From positions 33,501-97,500 of the forward strand of contig JARHVA010003185.1 in assembly GCA_037957365.1 (NCBI GenBank): DNA of 64,000 bases, written 5' to 3'. Origin of the DNA: Torreya grandis (taxonomy: Eukaryota; Streptophyta; Pinopsida; Cupressales; Taxaceae). The position numbers were made by a program, and so were the translations under genes. How positions within the stretch are numbered: the first letter of the stretch is position 1; every line of letters begins with the position of its first letter. Under the pieces are notes generated by a model, which was given only the letters and a program-made list of their open reading frames with translations, was not told the origin of the DNA and made no database searches. This document shows positions 60,963-64,000 of this stretch, piece by piece.

Positions 60963-62557
60963 TATGTGTCAATATATATTGTTGAGGATATATGGGTACA
61001 ATGGCACCAAATTAAATATATGGAATCCATAAAATGAATAATGTAGTAATATTTACTCATTTAAATATTATTTATAAAGTGAATAATTCATGAGGAATGC
61101 ATATGTAAAATTCCCTTGATGGCAATGTGTAAATCAATATAAGCACAATGATATGTCCTAGAAGTAGGAAAGATATGTTTAAATTTATATATCCTAGATT
61201 TATTTCATCTATAAATATGTAATGTGTACTAGTGTGGAAAATATAATATTCTAAGGATATGTGGAAACTAAAAAATATAAATATAATTAAGCATGTATAA
61301 GAAAAGTTAGAATACATAAATAAAAATTTGATATTAGATTGCCTAGAGGAATAATCAAAAGCAATAGTCAAATACAAGTGGAAAGAAGTCATGAAAATTT
61401 AAAAATTAAATAAAAATGATCATTCAAGAAATTATAAATCAAATAAATGTAATAATAAATACCAACACAACATCCTTAAATCTAACTCTAAAATTAGGGA
61501 TCATATATATATGGTACATGTCATGAAACATCTTACAGAATGTACATTTCAAATCACAAGTGTTGCCAATATGATGTGAATAACATACTAGTTTTATTTA
61601 TGGTTTATATTGAGGTTGAGTATATTCACTCTTAGGTTTATACTTGTATACAATTTTAATATTAGACATCCCATGGGTATTTATAGGATAATTAAAAGTT
61701 GTTCTTGATTTTTCAAATGAAAACTTAAGATTAGACTCTAAACATCAAATTTTGTGAATGATTCTTATTATAGGTAATGTTTTAAAGTTTATTTTTATGA
61801 TATATATTAAAATTATATAAGTGACCATATAAATATTTTTAAATTAAATTAAAATCATTATTATAATAATTAATAACCCCAAAATCTACTTGGAAGTATT
61901 ATTCTTTAGTTATAGATTCTACACCATATCCAAGACCTAGTATGAACCAAAGAGGAGTTAGATTATTAGATATTTAATTATTTTATATTTTTTTCCTAAT
62001 AATTTACCTTTATATACCCTTTTTAACCCATTTTAATTTGGTTCCATAATTTTTGAATGAAATTGGTGGTGGACCAAGAGTTTGGTTTGGTTGACTAGTA
62101 TTGAAATAAGTGTTTGTCATTAGTTTTTTTTGTTTGTCCTTAGAATATGGTATATTAATAAGAGAAAAACATAGGAAAGGTCACCCATAGTCTTGGGGAG
62201 TGAAATTTAATTTCATAAAACCAAATTTATCCATCTTTTATACATATACAACTAGGGTTAATACATTAGAAACTTGAAATAAAACCAAATCCTTACCCTA
62301 ATTACACAAATACCAGTAATTGAGAAAAAGGAGTATAATTGAACCTCATTACCATGAATATATCTATTTATATGTTTTTATTTTAATATTAATGTGTATG
62401 TGGGTGTTTAATTATATTCATTCAATAAATTTAGCAACATCTCCTATTATAGATGATTTGATGGATTGATTATATGATGGCTTGATGTTGATGATGGATT
62501 ATTTGGTGGAACATTTGTTAGGAAACTTAGAATTGTTTAGAATTGAAGGGATCATGT

Positions 62558-62559
<2 letters not shown>

Positions 62560-62608
<49 letters not shown>
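62560..62608. repeat. (TA)n microsatellite
   Basis: An uninterrupted AT dinucleotide run of about 49 bp. Long perfect runs are usually recent and length-variable between individuals. Confidence 0.95.
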
Positions 62609-62610
<2 letters not shown>

Positions 62611-63527
62611 ATAAATTTTAACCATTGATCTTGATCCAAGATAAAGGGTTCAAGATGAGTCAACTTTTTCATTGAAGGAGGGAAGTTGGGAAGGTATGGA
62701 TTTGCCTTGGGATTTTATGACTAATTGGCATTTTGATTTGGTTGATTTACTTAGATTTGGGGTGACTATATTTTGTGTGAGAATTTGGTATTTATATATG
62801 ATTGATGATGTTAGTGATTTTAAATAGAAAGGTGATGTGATGAATATTGAATTATTCAATTTAAGAAAATATTAAATGTGCATGGTTTATATTAGCAATT
62901 AATTTACATGACTAATTAGTGTGATTAATCCTTATTATTTTTTGGTGGGATGAGGTAAGGTAATGATATTTTATTATTAATTAGATATGGAGGTATCATG
63001 TGAATAGTAGATTGGTTAGGGGTGTTAGTCAATAATGAGATTAGGGATGGTATTAAGGTTTAGGATGTTGTTAGTGCAGATTTAGGAATAAGGTGATGAT
63101 AGGTTAAAATTGACACTAAGGTGTTTAATTTCAATTGTATTAAGTTTTCAAATATTTTAAAGGGTGTTGTGAATGGATGGGTGGAGGAAGTAGTAATAAC
63201 CTTTCAAAGTATAAATAAGCTAAAAAAATTAGCACATGAAAGTACCCCTAGCAATATAGTAGTTGATGATCCCTCAAGAGGGCATGTTGGGGATGAAATA
63301 AACATATGGGCTCTTAAAACGAGAATAAATGTATTATAATATACATATGAGGTTAAAATTGAGGGGTGGGAAATGAATAAAGAAAGGTTGGGTTATAGTA
63401 GGATGTGATGAGCATGTAAGATGACTACAAATATGGATAAAGATATAGGATAATATGGATGGGTATGATTAACTCACTTGAGTTAAGGATTTCATGATCT
63501 AATTGTGTTGATTGGCATGATTTTCTT

Positions 63528-63660
63528 GAATAAATGATATATGCAAGGGAGTGTATTGGGAACAATATGTCTTGATGATAATTTTTTGACATTAATTTTA
63601 CCTAAGAAATAATATATATAAGGGAGTGGATATTGGAATGATATATCTCAATGAACCTAT
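63528..63660. repeat. Imperfect duplication of about 72 bp
   Basis: atgatatatgcaagggagtgtattgggaacaatatgtct (63534) and ataatatatataagggagtggatattggaatgatatatct (63609) are diverged copies. Confidence 0.6.
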
Positions 63661-64000
63661 AAAATTTGATTATATTGATAGATTTTTTAATTTATTTCTT
63701 ATGATATGATCACATAACTCATGATTTTAACCAATTCAATGGATTAATGACATTATAATCTCATTCATGGAAGATCATATGGATGTATAATAGCTTGTGA
63801 CAGAGTAAACAAGCCACAAAAAACATGGGCACATAAGGATGCCCCTATGTCATAACCTATCTAATTGATGCACTTTTAGTTGATTTTTGAGACATTGTTA
63901 TATAATTTTTTTCTTGATTTTGGTTGTAACTTTGATTTATTGCTATAGATTTTGATTTTGATTCAGATGTTATGATTTTTTTATCATTAATCATCATTTA

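Larger units (their letters stand above)
60963..64000. other. Right flank, AT-rich, no recognisable gene
   Basis: No LTR, coding motif or RNA gene was recognised. Contains a TA microsatellite and one imperfect duplication (listed separately). The open frames at 61072-61392 (minus) and 63121-63339 (plus) show no family resemblance and are probably chance. Confidence 0.55.

Noticed and set aside
61072..61392. Minus-strand 106-residue hydrophobic open frame as a membrane protein
   Set aside because: The composition (F, I, Y, L) is what AT-rich DNA gives by chance. There is no start context, homologous copy or family motif.
1..64000. Fungal genome with repeat-induced point mutation
   Set aside because: CA followed by C or T remains common, while CG and CHG are depleted. 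The element types (Tat-like with aRNH, PMD cargo) are of plant kind.

Overview
This window looks like nuclear DNA of a land plant. It is very AT-rich and holds almost nothing but old, broken LTR retrotransposons of the Ty3/gypsy superfamily, nested inside each other. I found no intact cellular gene, no rRNA or tRNA and no CRISPR array. CG is nearly absent and CAG/CTG is scarce, as expected when methylated cytosines in plant CG and CHG contexts decay to T. Very low GC with heavy deamination has been described for gymnosperms such as Welwitschia, but the sequence alone does not fix the species.

The layout is a four-part nest. (1) The outer host is element B, about 2886-60962, a Tat-like Ty3/gypsy element. 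It has LTRs of about 1.1 kb, a PBS at 19105, a long leader, gag, protease, RT, RNase H, archaeal-type RNase H (aRNH) and integrase, plus an antisense plant-mobile-domain pseudogene before the 3' LTR. (2) Element A (about 3633-18716) sits inside B's 5' LTR. It carries gag, protease, RT, RNase H and integrase, and a long sense-strand accessory ORF between integrase and its 3' LTR. (3) Element C (30242-55919) sits inside B's integrase, flanked by a perfect 5-bp duplication CATAC. Its LTRs are about 6.3 kb and its internal genes run gag, protease, aRNH, RT, RNase H, integrase. (4) A related solo LTR (37484-42908) sits in C's leader.

The most interesting point is that all three giant LTR copies (C's two and the solo one) carry a decayed coding-like region of 3-3.5 kb in U3, upstream of the TATA box. 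It resembles the accessory ORF that element A keeps outside its LTR. This suggests a lineage in which an accessory gene became part of the LTR and so was duplicated with it, comparable in position to U3-located genes of some retroviruses.

All coding regions carry several stops and frameshifts, so none is expected to make a full protein. Domain limits are approximate because they come from reading conserved motifs across frames by eye. The outermost 2.9 kb and 3.0 kb hold only simple repeats and unrecognised AT-rich DNA.
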